Source: Rhodocyclales bacterium
GTDB lineage: Bacteria > Pseudomonadota > Gammaproteobacteria > Burkholderiales > Rhodocyclaceae
Direction of reading: 5' to 3'
Length of the DNA stretch: 64,000 nt
NCBI GenBank assembly: GCA_026399435.1
Contig: JAPLQX010000046.1
Coordinates: forward strand, 62,001 to 126,000
Shown: in pieces, positions 16,912 to 26,642 of the stretch
Numbering within the stretch: the first letter of the stretch is position 1
Layout of the letters: each line of letters starts with the position of its first letter
Notes under the pieces: model-generated
The model's input: only the letters and a program-made list of their open reading frames with translations
Database searches by the model: none
Told to the model about the DNA's origin: nothing
Made by a program: the position numbers and the translations under genes

Positions 16912-19110
16912 TCAAGCCGGGTAAAAGCGTTCGCCTCGCGCCGCCATGTCGCGCAACAATTTCGGCGGCGCGAAACGCGGGCCGTGCCGTTCCGCCAGGC
17001 GGTCGAGCGCCGCGACGGACTGCGCCGCGCCGAGCGTATGCAGCCAACCGATCGGGCCGCCGCGGAAGGGCGGATAGCCCCAGCCGAGAATGGCGCCGAC
17101 ATCGGCGTCGATCGGCGCGCGCAATACCTTCTCTTCGAGGCAGCGCACCGTTTCCACCGATTGGACGAGGATCAGGCGCTCGACGATTTCTTCGAGGGAC
17201 AACATCGCCTCGTTGTCGGCCCCCGAAGGGGTATCCCCGGCACGCAGAGCGCTAGCGCCGACTCTTGGCGGGAACTGCTCCGCGAGCCCCGGCCACAAGT
17301 GCTTCGGCCCGTCCGCCGGATAGTCGTAGAAACCGGCGCCCGACTTGCGGCCGAGCCGGCCGAGCGCAGCCACCATCTTCGCCGCGACGCGATCGGCGGC
17401 ACGCTCGACATAGGCCTTGCCTAGATCGGCGCGGGTCTGCTGCGCAATCTTGTGCACCAGTTCGATCGAGACTTCGTCGGCCAGCGCCAACGGGCCGACC
17501 GGCATGCCGGCGATCAATCCCGCCTTGTCGATCAGCGCCGGCGGCACGCCTTCCTCGAGCAGGGCCATGCCTTCCGAGACATAGGTGCCGAAGACGCGGC
17601 TGGTGTAGAAGCCGCGTGAATCATTGACCACGATCGGCGTCTTGCCGATGGCCCGCACATAGTCCATGGAGCGCGCCAGCGTCGCGTCCGAGGTGGCCTT
17701 GCCGACGATGATCTCGACCAGCGGCATCTTTTCCGCCGGCGAGAAGAAGTGCAGGCCGATGAAGTTGGCCGGGCGCACGCTGGCTTCGGCCAGGCCGGTG
17801 ATCGGCAGGGTCGAGGTGTTCGATGCAAAGATCGCATCGGCAGCGATCACGGCCTCGGTCTTCTTCGTCACGTCGGCCTTGATCTCGCGCTTCTCGAACA
17901 CGGCCTCGATGACCAACTCGCAGCCGGCGAGATCGGCGTAGCTGGCGGTCGGATGAATGCGGGCCAGCAGCGCTTCCATCGCCTCGGGCGTCATGCGGCC
18001 CCGCTGCACCTGTTTGCTCCACTGCTTGCGCGCGTAGTCCTTGCCCTTGTCGGCCGCTTCCTGCGTCGTATCGAGCAACACGATATCGATGCCGGCCGTC
18101 GCGGTCGACATCGCGATGCCCGCGCCCATCATGCCGGCGCCGAGCATGCCGATCTTCGAATACTTCTGCTGCGGCACCGGGTTTGCCAAATTCGCAGGAC
18201 GCGAGGCCAGCTTGTTGGCTTCCTGCATGCCGAAGAACAGGCTGCGGATCATGTTCTTCGACACCGGCGACATCACCAGATTGGTGAAGTAGCGCGCCTC
18301 GATGGCGAGCCCGGTGTCGAGGTTGGTCGACAGACCCTCATAGACGCAGGAGAGGATATGGCGCGGCGCCGGATAGTTGTCGTAGGTCTTCTCGCGCAGC
18401 ATGGCATTGGCCGCCATCAGCATCTGCATGCCGGAAGGTGTGTTCGGGCCGCCGCCGGGAATCTTGAAGCCCTTGGCATCCCAGGGCTGCAGCGGCTTGG
18501 CACCGGACGCCAACGAATCGACGACCCATTGCCGCGCCGCCTTGCGCTCCTCGCCCGCCGCCACCACGGCGTGGATCATGCCGATTTTTTGCGCCTCGGC
18601 GGCCTTGATGCGCTTGCCTTCCATGAGCAGGGGCGCCGCCGCCATCATGCCGGCCAGGCGCGGCAGGCGCTGCGTGCCGCCGGCGCCGGGCAGCAGACCG
18701 AGGGTGACTTCGGGGAAGCCGAAGCGCGCCTTCGGGTTGTCGGCCGCGACGCGGTAATGACAGCCGAGCGCGACTTCCATGCCGCCGCCCAGCGTGCTGC
18801 CGTTCAGTGCGGCCGCCACGGGCTTGCCGCCGAGTTCGATGGCGCGCATGAGCTTGTGCCAGGCGCTGATGCTGGCGTGGAAGGCGGCTGCATCGGTGGC
18901 GGCGCCGAGCTCGGCGAGATCGCCGCCGGCGATGAAGTCCTTCTTCGCCGAGGCGACGACGATGCCCTTCACCGCGGGATCGGCCAGAGCCTTCTGCATC
19001 GCGTCGGCGTAAGCGCCCATCGAAGCGGCGTTGAGGATGTTCTGCGACTTGTCCGGGTAGTCGAATTCGACGGTGGCGATGCCTTCTGCATCGACAGAGT
19101 AGTTGAGCAT
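16912..19110 (-). CDS. FadB/FadJ-like enoyl-CoA hydratase/3-hydroxyacyl-CoA dehydrogenase
   Basis: 732 residues. N-terminal crotonase domain with oxyanion motifs IAGGDLAEL and NGSTLGGGMEVALGCHYRVA, and the catalytic region FPEVTLGLLPGAGGTQRL. The central NAD domain begins IGMLGAGMMGAGIAMSTATAG; the dehydrogenase C-domain includes NFIGLHFFSPAEKMPLVEI. It catalyses hydration and NAD-dependent oxidation of enoyl-CoA. The partner thiolase is one base upstream. An element copy adds PPRVGASALRAGDTPS near residue 620, between the two C-terminal dehydrogenase domains, with the frame intact. Confidence 0.92.
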   Translation of the reverse strand: MLNYSVDAEGIATVEFDYPDKSQNILNAASMGAYADAMQKALADPAVKGIVVASAKKDFIAGGDLAELGAATDAAAFHASISAWHKLMRAIELGGKPVAAALNGSTLGGGMEVALGCHYRVAADNPKARFGFPEVTLGLLPGAGGTQRLPRLAGMMAAAPLLMEGKRIKAAEAQKIGMIHAVVAAGEERKAARQWVVDSLASGAKPLQPWDAKGFKIPGGGPNTPSGMQMLMAANAMLREKTYDNYPAPRHILSCVYEGLSTNLDTGLAIEARYFTNLVMSPVSKNMIRSLFFGMQEANKLASRPANLANPVPQQKYSKIGMLGAGMMGAGIAMSTATAGIDIVLLDTTQEAADKGKDYARKQWSKQVQRGRMTPEAMEALLARIHPTASYADLAGCELVIEAVFEKREIKADVTKKTEAVIAADAIFASNTSTLPITGLAEASVRPANFIGLHFFSPAEKMPLVEIIVGKATSDATLARSMDYVRAIGKTPIVVNDSRGFYTSRVFGTYVSEGMALLEEGVPPALIDKAGLIAGMPVGPLALADEVSIELVHKIAQQTRADLGKAYVERAADRVAAKMVAALGRLGRKSGAGFYDYPADGPKHLWPGLAEQFPPRVGASALRAGDTPSGADNEAMLSLEEIVERLILVQSVETVRCLEEKVLRAPIDADVGAILGWGYPPFRGGPIGWLHTLGAAQSVAALDRLAERHGPRFAPPKLLRDMAARGERFYPA
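17241..17277 (-). repeat. Dispersed GTCGGCGCTGGCGG element, copy 4 (inside fadB-like gene)
   Basis: A rearranged copy: on the minus strand CAGTTCCCGCC precedes AAGAGTCGGCGCTAGCGC and CTCTGCGTGC. It contributes PPRVGASALRAG in frame. The CAGTTCCCG and GCGTG pieces match the ends of the long copies at 24636, 27981 and 57671. Confidence 0.7.
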
Positions 19111-19111
19111 T

Positions 19112-20319
<1,208 letters not shown>

Positions 20320-20320
<1 letters not shown>

Positions 20321-21462
20321 TACAGGCTCCTGCTGATGAGTTCTTTCATGATTTCATTGGTGCCGCCGTAGATGCGCTGCACGCGGGCGTCGGCCCAGGC
20401 GCGGGTGATCGGATATTCCCACATGTAGCCATAGCCGCCGTGCAATTGCACGCATTCGTCCATCACCTTGAACTGCAAGTCGGTGCACCAATACTTGGCC
20501 ATCGACGCCGTCGCCGGGTCAAGCTTGTCTTGCAGCAGCAGTTCGATGCAGCGATCGACGAAGACGCGGCCGATCTGCACCTCGGTTTTCAGCTCGGCCA
20601 GTTTGAAGCGGGTGTTCTGGAACTTCATGATCTCCTGGCCGAAGGCCTTGCGCTCGCGCGTGTAGGTCACTGTCCAGTCGATCGCCGCCTCGGCCGAGGC
20701 CATCGCGATCACGGCGATCTGCAGGCGCTCCCAGGGCAGTTCCTGCATCAGGTAAACGAAACCGTTGTTTTCTTCGCCGAGCAGGTTTTCCGCCGGCACA
20801 CGAACATTGTCGAAGAACAGTTCGCAGGTGTCCTGCGCCTTCATGCCGGCCTTGTGCAAGGGCTTGGCCTTGGTGAAGCCGGGCATCGAGGTATCGACCA
20901 CCAGCAGGCTGGTGCCCTTGGCGCCCTTCGCCGGATCGGTCTTGGCGACGACGATGACGAGGTCGCAGAGGTAGCCGTTGGTGATGAAAATCTTCGAGCC
21001 GTTGAGGATGTAGTAATCGCCGTCCTTCACGGCAGTGGTACGCACGCCCTGCAGATCGGAACCTGCGGCCGGCTCGGTCATGGCGATGGCGCCGATCATC
21101 TCGCCGCTGGCCATTTTCGGCAGGTATTTCTGCTTCAGATGCTCGCTGCCGTAATGCAGCAGGTAGGGCGCGACGATTTCCGAATGCAGTCCCCAGCCCA
21201 GGCCGGTGGCGTTGATGCGCGCCGCCTCCTCCATGACGATGACCGAGAAGCGCTTGTCCACGCCGACGCCGCCATATTCCTCCGGCATGGTCGCGCAGAG
21301 CAGGCCGGCGGCGCCAGCCTTGTTCCAGATCTCGCGATCGACGTGCGACTGCTCTTCCCATCGCGCGTGGTGGGGAGCGACTTCCTGCTCCATGAAGCGG
21401 CGCACGGTGTCGCGAAACGCTTCGTGGTCTTCTTCAAACAGGGTGCGCGGAATCGACATCAT
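20320..21462 (-). CDS. Acyl-CoA dehydrogenase, LCAD type
   Basis: 380 residues from MMSIPRTLFEEDHEAFRDTVRRFMEQEVAP. FAD-binding motifs AIAMTEPAAGSDLQG and YILNGSKIFITNG are present. The C-terminus VQRIYGGTNEIMKELISRSL matches mammalian long-chain acyl-CoA dehydrogenase, where the catalytic Glu sits earlier, in the helix corresponding to QELPWERLQIAVIAMASAEAA; the YEGT catalytic position of MCAD is Gly here. It starts the minus-strand run acd-fadA-fadB-liv. A much longer open frame extends upstream antisense to other genes; it is not coding. Confidence 0.92.
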
Positions 21463-21515
21463 GGGAGGCTCTCCGTCTTGGATCCAAGGCTTGCGATATG
21501 GGGTCGCCATGCTAC

Positions 21516-21533
21516 CAAGCAAGCGCTTGCTTG
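21516..21533. promoter_or_regulatory. 18-bp perfect palindrome, candidate TetR operator of the divergent acyl-CoA catabolic operons
   Basis: CAAGCAAGCGCTTGCTTG is perfectly symmetric, in the 129-bp divergent gap between the acyl-CoA dehydrogenase (minus) and the serine hydrolase (plus). A further half-site CAAGCAAAC follows at 21535. The core fits AnCAAGnnCTTGnT, described for the actinobacterial TetR regulator KstR2. A 200-residue TetR gene ends the plus-strand operon, so it is the natural candidate to bind here. Confidence 0.65.
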
Positions 21534-21591
21534 ACAAGCAAACGGGGCGGGACAAGAATCGCCGTCTCGCACCCGCCAAAGGAGCATCAGC

Positions 21592-22890
21592 ATGCGTTCG
21601 TTTGCCAGCCTCGCCTTGTTGCTCGCCGCCAGTGCCGCTCTCGCCCAAACGCCTCCGGCGCCGCCCGATGCGGCCGCCAGCGATCCGCGTACGCTGGGCC
21701 TGATGCAGGGCTTTCCGCCCGCAGCCGACAAAACCATCCGCATCGCCGACGGCAGCAACTGGAAGTTTCCGCAGATTCGCTGGGCCTTCACGCATTTCCG
21801 CGAACTCGGCCCCACCGTCAATGTCTGGCGCGGCGCGGGCAAGGCCAGCGCGCTGCCCCGCGCCGAGCGCGCAGACCTCGATGCGGTTACCTTCACGCCG
21901 CTGGGCAAGGACCAGACCATGACCTGGGCGCAGTCGCTCGCCGCCAACTACGCCGACGGCATCATCGTCATGCACAAGGGCAAGATCGTCTACGAGAAGT
22001 ATTTCGGCGCGCTGGATGCCCATACGCCCCACATCATGATGTCGGCCACCAAGTCTTTCGTCGGGACCCTGGCCGCCATGCTGGTGCAGGAAGGCAAGCT
22101 GGACCCGAATGCGCTGGTCACGACCTATGTACCGGAAATGAAGGACAGCGCCTATGCCGATGCCACGGTGCGCCAGGTCATGGACATGACCACCGGCGTG
22201 CAGTATTCGGAAAAATACGCCGACCCCAATGCCGAGATCTGGCAGTACATCGCCGCGGGCGGCTGGTTCCCGACGCGTCCCGACTACAAGGGCCCGCGCA
22301 CGCTCTACGGCTTCCTGCTGCCACTGAAGAAGGAAGGCGAACACGGCCAGGCCTTCGCCTACAAGACGCCCAACGCCGAACTGCTGGGCTGGATCATCCA
22401 GCGCGCCAGCGGCAAGTCGATGGCGCAGTTGATGTCCGAAACCATCTGGCAGAAAATCGGCGCCGAGGAAGACGCCCACTTTGCGGTCGACAGCGTCGGT
22501 ACCGCGTCGGCCGGTGGCGGCATGGCCGCCACGCTGCGCGACTTCGCCAGGGTCGGCGAGATGTTCCGCCTGGAAGGCAAGTTCAACGGCCAGCAGATCG
22601 TGCCGAAGGCCGTGATCGACGACATCCGCAAGGGCGGGGACAAGGCGCACTTCGCCAAGGCCGCTTACGCCACGCTGCCGGGCTGGAGCTATCGCAACAT
22701 GGTCTGGGTTTCGCACAACGAGCACGGCGCCTACAGTCTGCGCGGCATTCACGGCCAGGCCTTGTGGATCGACCCCAAGGCCGAGATGGTAATCGCGCGC
22801 TTCGCCTCCAACCCCGTGGCGACCAATCCCGCCAACGATCCGATTTCTCTGCCGGCCTACATGGCACTGGCGAAGCACCTGATGAAATAA
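21592..22890 (+). CDS. Exported serine hydrolase, beta-lactamase/6-aminohexanoate-dimer hydrolase-like
   Basis: 432 residues with a Sec signal peptide (MRSFASLALLLAASAALAQ). The class C beta-lactamase-type fold is shown by the SxxK motif SATKSF (nucleophile and general base), the Tyr region FAYKTPNAELLGWIIQRASG, and the HGQ element before the C-terminal strand (GIHGQALWIDPKAEMVIARFAS). The family includes esterases, amide hydrolases and DD-peptidases; the substrate cannot be assigned, and antibiotic resistance should not be assumed. It leads a plus-strand operon of acyl-CoA enzymes with a nine-base gap to the next gene. Confidence 0.85.
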   Translation: MRSFASLALLLAASAALAQTPPAPPDAAASDPRTLGLMQGFPPAADKTIRIADGSNWKFPQIRWAFTHFRELGPTVNVWRGAGKASALPRAERADLDAVTFTPLGKDQTMTWAQSLAANYADGIIVMHKGKIVYEKYFGALDAHTPHIMMSATKSFVGTLAAMLVQEGKLDPNALVTTYVPEMKDSAYADATVRQVMDMTTGVQYSEKYADPNAEIWQYIAAGGWFPTRPDYKGPRTLYGFLLPLKKEGEHGQAFAYKTPNAELLGWIIQRASGKSMAQLMSETIWQKIGAEEDAHFAVDSVGTASAGGGMAATLRDFARVGEMFRLEGKFNGQQIVPKAVIDDIRKGGDKAHFAKAAYATLPGWSYRNMVWVSHNEHGAYSLRGIHGQALWIDPKAEMVIARFASNPVATNPANDPISLPAYMALAKHLMK

Positions 22891-22899
22891 GGAGCAATC

Positions 22900-24558
22900 A
22901 TGCAACTCACTCATCCGCCCCTCACCGCCACGCACGAGGTCATCAACCAGGCCCATGCGCTGGAGAACTACAACGCCTATCTCAACAACGTCCCGCTGCA
23001 GGAGGCCGTGAAGCAGCAAGGCGCCGGCTGGGCGCACGACTGGCTGATCGCACGCGGGGCCGAAGTCGGCAGCGCGGAATGGATCGAGCATGGCCGCCTG
23101 GCCAACGCCAACCCGCCGCAACCGAAGCTGTTCGACCGCTACGGCAACCGCCGCGACGAGGTCGAGTTCCATCCTTCGTGGCACGAATGCCTCGGCTGGC
23201 TCAAGCGCCATGGCTGCGACACCGGCCCCTGGGCCGACCCCAAACCGGGCGCCCACGTGGCTCGCGCCGCGGCCTATGTCATGTTCGCCGAGATCGAGGA
23301 CGGCTCGCTGTGTCCGACCACGATGACCTATGGTGCCGTGCCGGTCCTCAAGCACGTACCGGAAATCGCCCGCGAGTGGATGCCGAAAATGCTCTCGCGC
23401 GAATACGACAAGCGCTTCATTCCGGCAGCGCAGAAGAAGGGCGTGCTGATCGGCATGGGCCTCACCGAAAAGCAGGGCGGTTCCGACGTGCGCGCCAACA
23501 CCACGCGCGCCGAGCCCAATGGCGACGGCAGCTGGCGCATCGTCGGCCACAAATGGTTCCTCTCGGCGCCGATGTGCGACGCCTTCCTCGTCACGGCGCA
23601 ATCGCCGAAGGGCCTGTCCTGTTTCTTCGTGCCGCGCTGGACGCCGGACGGACGCCTCAATGAACTGCGCATCCAGCGCTTCAAGGAGAAGATGGGCGAC
23701 CGCTCCAACGCCGGCACCGAGGCCGAGTTCTGGGGCTCGCAGGGCTGGCTGGTCGGCGAGGAAGGGCGCGGCATTCCGACCGTGCTCGAAATGGGCGTCT
23801 ATACGCGGCTCGATTGCGCGATCGGCAGCACCGGCATCATGCGCGGCGCGCTGTCGCAGGCGATGCACCACGCCAGCCTGCGCTCCGCCTTCGGCAAGCT
23901 GCTGAAGGACCAGCCGCTGATGATGAACACGCTGGCCGACATGGCGCTCGAAACCGAGGCGGCCACCGCCTTGTCGATGCGCCTGGCGCGCGCCTTCGAC
24001 GCGCAGGAAGACGAGTCGGAAAGCCTGCTGCGGCGCATCCTCACGCCGGTGGCCAAGTTCTGGATCTGCAAGCGCTGCCCGACCATGGTGGCCGAGGCGA
24101 TGGAGGTGCATGGCGGCAACGGCTACGTCGATGAAGGTCCGATGCCGCGCCTGTTCAAGCAAAGCCCGCTCAATTCGATCTGGGAGGGCTCGGGCAACGT
24201 CATGTGCCTCGACACGCTGCGCGCCATGGGAAGGCATCCGCGAAGCGTCGAAGTACTGGCGGCAGAGATCGCGCCGGCGCTGGGAAAGAACCGCGCCTTC
24301 GATGCCTTCGCCGCGAAGCTGAAGGATGGCCTCTCCAATCCGCAGGACATCGAAACCCGCGGCCGCGAACTGACCCAGGGCATTGCGCTGGCGATGCAGG
24401 GCGCGCTGCTGCTGCGCCATGCGCCTGCGCCAGTGAGCGAGGCTTTCTGCGCCTCGCGCCTGACGCCCAACCATTGGGGTACGGTCTTCGGCACGCTGCC
24501 TGCCGCAACCGATTTCGCGGCTCTGCTGGCTCGTGCCTGGCCCGGGCAAGCTGCATGA
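22900..24558 (+). CDS. AidB/isovaleryl-CoA-dehydrogenase-like flavoprotein
   Basis: 552 residues, close to E. coli AidB (541). Acyl-CoA dehydrogenase motifs: GMGLTEKQGGSDVRANTT (FAD), HKWFLSAPMCDAFLVTAQ, and the C-terminal AidB feature NSIWEGSGNVMCLDTLRAM, in which Glu of WEGSGN is the catalytic-type residue. AidB proteins show weak isovaleryl-CoA dehydrogenase activity and in E. coli bind DNA. Here it is embedded among acyl-CoA catabolic genes, favouring a metabolic role. Its stop overlaps the next start (ATGA). Confidence 0.88.
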   Translation: MQLTHPPLTATHEVINQAHALENYNAYLNNVPLQEAVKQQGAGWAHDWLIARGAEVGSAEWIEHGRLANANPPQPKLFDRYGNRRDEVEFHPSWHECLGWLKRHGCDTGPWADPKPGAHVARAAAYVMFAEIEDGSLCPTTMTYGAVPVLKHVPEIAREWMPKMLSREYDKRFIPAAQKKGVLIGMGLTEKQGGSDVRANTTRAEPNGDGSWRIVGHKWFLSAPMCDAFLVTAQSPKGLSCFFVPRWTPDGRLNELRIQRFKEKMGDRSNAGTEAEFWGSQGWLVGEEGRGIPTVLEMGVYTRLDCAIGSTGIMRGALSQAMHHASLRSAFGKLLKDQPLMMNTLADMALETEAATALSMRLARAFDAQEDESESLLRRILTPVAKFWICKRCPTMVAEAMEVHGGNGYVDEGPMPRLFKQSPLNSIWEGSGNVMCLDTLRAMGRHPRSVEVLAAEIAPALGKNRAFDAFAAKLKDGLSNPQDIETRGRELTQGIALAMQGALLLRHAPAPVSEAFCASRLTPNHWGTVFGTLPAATDFAALLARAWPGQAA

Positions 24559-25292
24559 GCGCGATCGACCCGGCCTGGCTCGCCGCGACAGAGTTCATCG
24601 ACCACGAGCATCCGGCCATCCGCGAGTTCGTCGCCGCAACAGTTCCCGCAGGGACGCACCGCGCTGGCGCCGGCGCGCTTTGCATGCCTGGCTCTCCGCT
24701 TCGCGGGACGGCAACGGCGAAAGAGCAGGCCTTGAGCCTCTACTACGCGGTGCGCGACGGCATCCGCTATGACCCCTACAGCTCCAGCATGAAGCGTGAG
24801 GCAATGCGCGCCAGCACGACCCTGCTGAACGGGGTGGCCTACTGCGTACCCAAGGCGCTGCTGTATGCCGCTTGCCTGCGCGCGATCGGCATCCCGGCGC
24901 GGCCCGGCTTCGCCGACGTGAAGAATCACCTGTCGACCGAGAAGCTCACGCGCCTGATGGGCACCGACATCTTCGCCTGGCACGGCTATGTCAGCCTGTG
25001 GCTCGACGACAAGTGGGTCAAGGCGACGCCGGCCTTCAACATCGAAATGTGCCAGCGTTTCGGCGTGCCGCCGCTGGACTTCGACGGCGTGACCGACTCG
25101 CTGATGCACCCCTACAACTCGGCCAAGCAGCGCCACATGGAATACGTCAGGCAGCGCGGCGAGTTCGACGACCTGCCCTACGAGGAACTGGTGGCCGACA
25201 TGTACCGCATGTATCCGCAACTGGTCGCCATCAGCGAAGGGCAGGCCCGCGGCGACTTCAACCACGAAGCGATCGGGCGGCCGGCAGCATGA
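24555..25292 (+). CDS. Transglutaminase-like domain protein
   Basis: 245 residues; start at 24555 overlaps the preceding stop by four bases. The transglutaminase core is visible: SLYYAVRDGIRYDPY, Cys in GVAYCVPKALLYAACLRAIGIPARPGF, and His in FAWHGYVSLWLDDKWVKATPAFN. The usual catalytic Asp position (DPT-type motif) reads TPA here, a feature of this subgroup as far as I recall, so enzyme activity is uncertain. Residues about 31-50 (PAGTHRAGAGALCMPGS) come from a long copy of the dispersed element and look inserted. Members may act as proteases or amidases; the substrate is unknown. Confidence 0.82.
   Translation: MSAIDPAWLAATEFIDHEHPAIREFVAATVPAGTHRAGAGALCMPGSPLRGTATAKEQALSLYYAVRDGIRYDPYSSSMKREAMRASTTLLNGVAYCVPKALLYAACLRAIGIPARPGFADVKNHLSTEKLTRLMGTDIFAWHGYVSLWLDDKWVKATPAFNIEMCQRFGVPPLDFDGVTDSLMHPYNSAKQRHMEYVRQRGEFDDLPYEELVADMYRMYPQLVAISEGQARGDFNHEAIGRPAA
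24636..24676 (+). repeat. Dispersed GTCGGCGCTGGCGG element, copy 5, long form (inside transglutaminase-like gene)
   Basis: GCAACAGTTCCCGCAGGGAC, then GCACCGCGCTGGCGCCGGCG. It matches the noncoding copy at 57671 over about 40 bp. In this gene it is in frame and encodes PAGTHRAGAGA, between a short helical N-terminus and the first recognisable transglutaminase segment. Confidence 0.85.
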
Positions 25293-26050
25293 GCGTCCTC
25301 GTTGAACGCCAGGGCCCAGTCACTACGATCATCATCGACCGGCCTGCGGCACGCAATGCGATCGACCGCGCCACGGCGATCGCGTTGGCGAACGCCTTCC
25401 GTGAATTCGACGCCGACGCTTCTGCATCAGTCGCGGTGCTGTGCGGCACCGGCGGCCATTTCTGTGCCGGCGCCGATTTGAAATCTTTTGTTGCCAACCC
25501 GGATGAGTGGCAGCTCAGCGAAGAAGGCGATGCGCCGCTGGGCCCCACCCGGATGCTGCTGTCGAAGCCCGTGATCGCCGCCGTCGCCGGCTACGCGGTC
25601 GCCGGGGGACTGGAACTCGCGCTCTGGTGCGACCTGCGCGTGATGGAAATGTCTGCCAACCTCGGCGTCTTCTGCCGACGCTGGGGCGTGCCGCTGATCG
25701 ACGGCGGCACGATTAGGCTCTCGCGCCTGATCGGCCATTCGCGAGCGCTCGACCTGATTCTCACCGGACGGCCGGTGGGCCCCGACGAGGCGCTCGCGAT
25801 CGGGCTGGCCAATCGCGTGGTCGCGGATGGCGCGGCACGCACCGCGGCGGAAGCGCTGGCCGCGCAGATCGCCGCCTTTCCGCAGACCTGCATGCGTCAC
25901 GACCGCCTTTCCAGCTACGAGCAATGGGGCCTGCCGCTGACGGAAGCGCTGCAGAACGAGTGCCGTCACGGCCGGATTTCGCTGGACAGCGGAGATGCGA
26001 AATCCGGCGCCGACCGGTTCCGCCAGGGCGCGGGACGTCATGGCGACTAG
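25289..26050 (+). CDS. Enoyl-CoA hydratase/isomerase family protein
   Basis: 253 residues from MSVLVERQGPVTTIIIDRPAARNAID; ATGA overlap with the preceding gene. Crotonase motifs: FCAGADLKSF (first oxyanion), AGYAVAGGLELALWCDLRV (second oxyanion), RRWGVPLIDGGTIRLSRLIG at the usual second catalytic Glu site, where the Glu pair is replaced by Pro-Leu-Ile-Asp-Gly-Gly. The acid/base Asp of this region resembles that in some isomerases rather than true hydratases. The substrate is unknown. It overlaps the following TetR gene by 11 bp. Confidence 0.88.
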   Translation: MSVLVERQGPVTTIIIDRPAARNAIDRATAIALANAFREFDADASASVAVLCGTGGHFCAGADLKSFVANPDEWQLSEEGDAPLGPTRMLLSKPVIAAVAGYAVAGGLELALWCDLRVMEMSANLGVFCRRWGVPLIDGGTIRLSRLIGHSRALDLILTGRPVGPDEALAIGLANRVVADGAARTAAEALAAQIAAFPQTCMRHDRLSSYEQWGLPLTEALQNECRHGRISLDSGDAKSGADRFRQGAGRHGD

Positions 26051-26642
26051 AAGCAAGCCCGCCGCCGAGGAAACCAATCGTCGCGCCGACATCGTGCGCG
26101 CGGCCGGCCGGCTGTTCCACGCGAAGGGCTATTCCGCCACCACCATCCGCGACATCGCGGGTGCCGTCGGCATGCGTTCGGGTTCGCCCTTCTATCATTT
26201 CAAGACCAAGCAGGACATGCTGCGCGCCGTGGTGCTGGAGGGCCTGACGGCGATCAGCACGGCCGTGGCCGTGGCCGCCCACTCCGGCAAGTCGCCGCGC
26301 GCCACCTTCGAGGCCATGCTGCGCGCCCATCTGGGCCAGTTGCTGGGAGTCGAGGGCCGCGATTTCGCCGCGACGCTGCTGCATGAAAGCCGCCACCTGG
26401 ACCCCGAGGTGCAGGCCGAGCTGGTGGAACTCAAGGATCGCTACGAAGCCATGTGGCAAAAGGCGCTGAAAGACTTGAAGCGTGCCGGACTCATCGCCGA
26501 TGACAGCCAGGTGGCGCGGCTGTTTCTGCTCGGCGCACTGAACTGGACGGTACAGTGGTACCGGCCGGACGGATCGCGCACCATAGAACAGATTGCGCGG
26601 CAGCTCGCCGACCTCGTGATCGGCAAACCGCAGCGCCTATGA
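26040..26642 (+). CDS. TetR family regulator, probable repressor of the flanking acyl-CoA operons
   Basis: 200 residues from MATRSKPAAEETNRRADIV; ATG at 26040 lies within the end of the hydratase gene, and an upstream frame to 25995 is less likely. Helix-turn-helix: IVRAAGRLFHAKGYSATTIRDIAGAVGMRSGSPFYHFKTKQDML. The C-terminal half has the TetR_C_33-like pattern (LLHESRHLDPEVQAELVELKDRYEAMWQKAL). It is last in the plus-strand catabolic operon; an 18-bp palindrome between that operon and the divergent acyl-CoA dehydrogenase operon is its likely target. The inducer is presumably an acyl-CoA. Its 3' end overlaps the convergent nitroreductase by six bases. Confidence 0.9.
   Translation: MATRSKPAAEETNRRADIVRAAGRLFHAKGYSATTIRDIAGAVGMRSGSPFYHFKTKQDMLRAVVLEGLTAISTAVAVAAHSGKSPRATFEAMLRAHLGQLLGVEGRDFAATLLHESRHLDPEVQAELVELKDRYEAMWQKALKDLKRAGLIADDSQVARLFLLGALNWTVQWYRPDGSRTIEQIARQLADLVIGKPQRL

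Noticed and set aside
21592..22890. The serine hydrolase as an antibiotic-resistance beta-lactamase
   Set aside because: It has the fold and SxxK motif but lacks a class C KTG pattern and sits in a catabolic operon; 6-aminohexanoate-hydrolase-like esterases are a better match.
21463..24549. Minus-strand open frame extending the acyl-CoA dehydrogenase upstream by more than 1000 codons
   Set aside because: It is antisense to the serine hydrolase and AidB-like genes; the dehydrogenase starts at the conserved MSIPRTLFEEDHEAF region.
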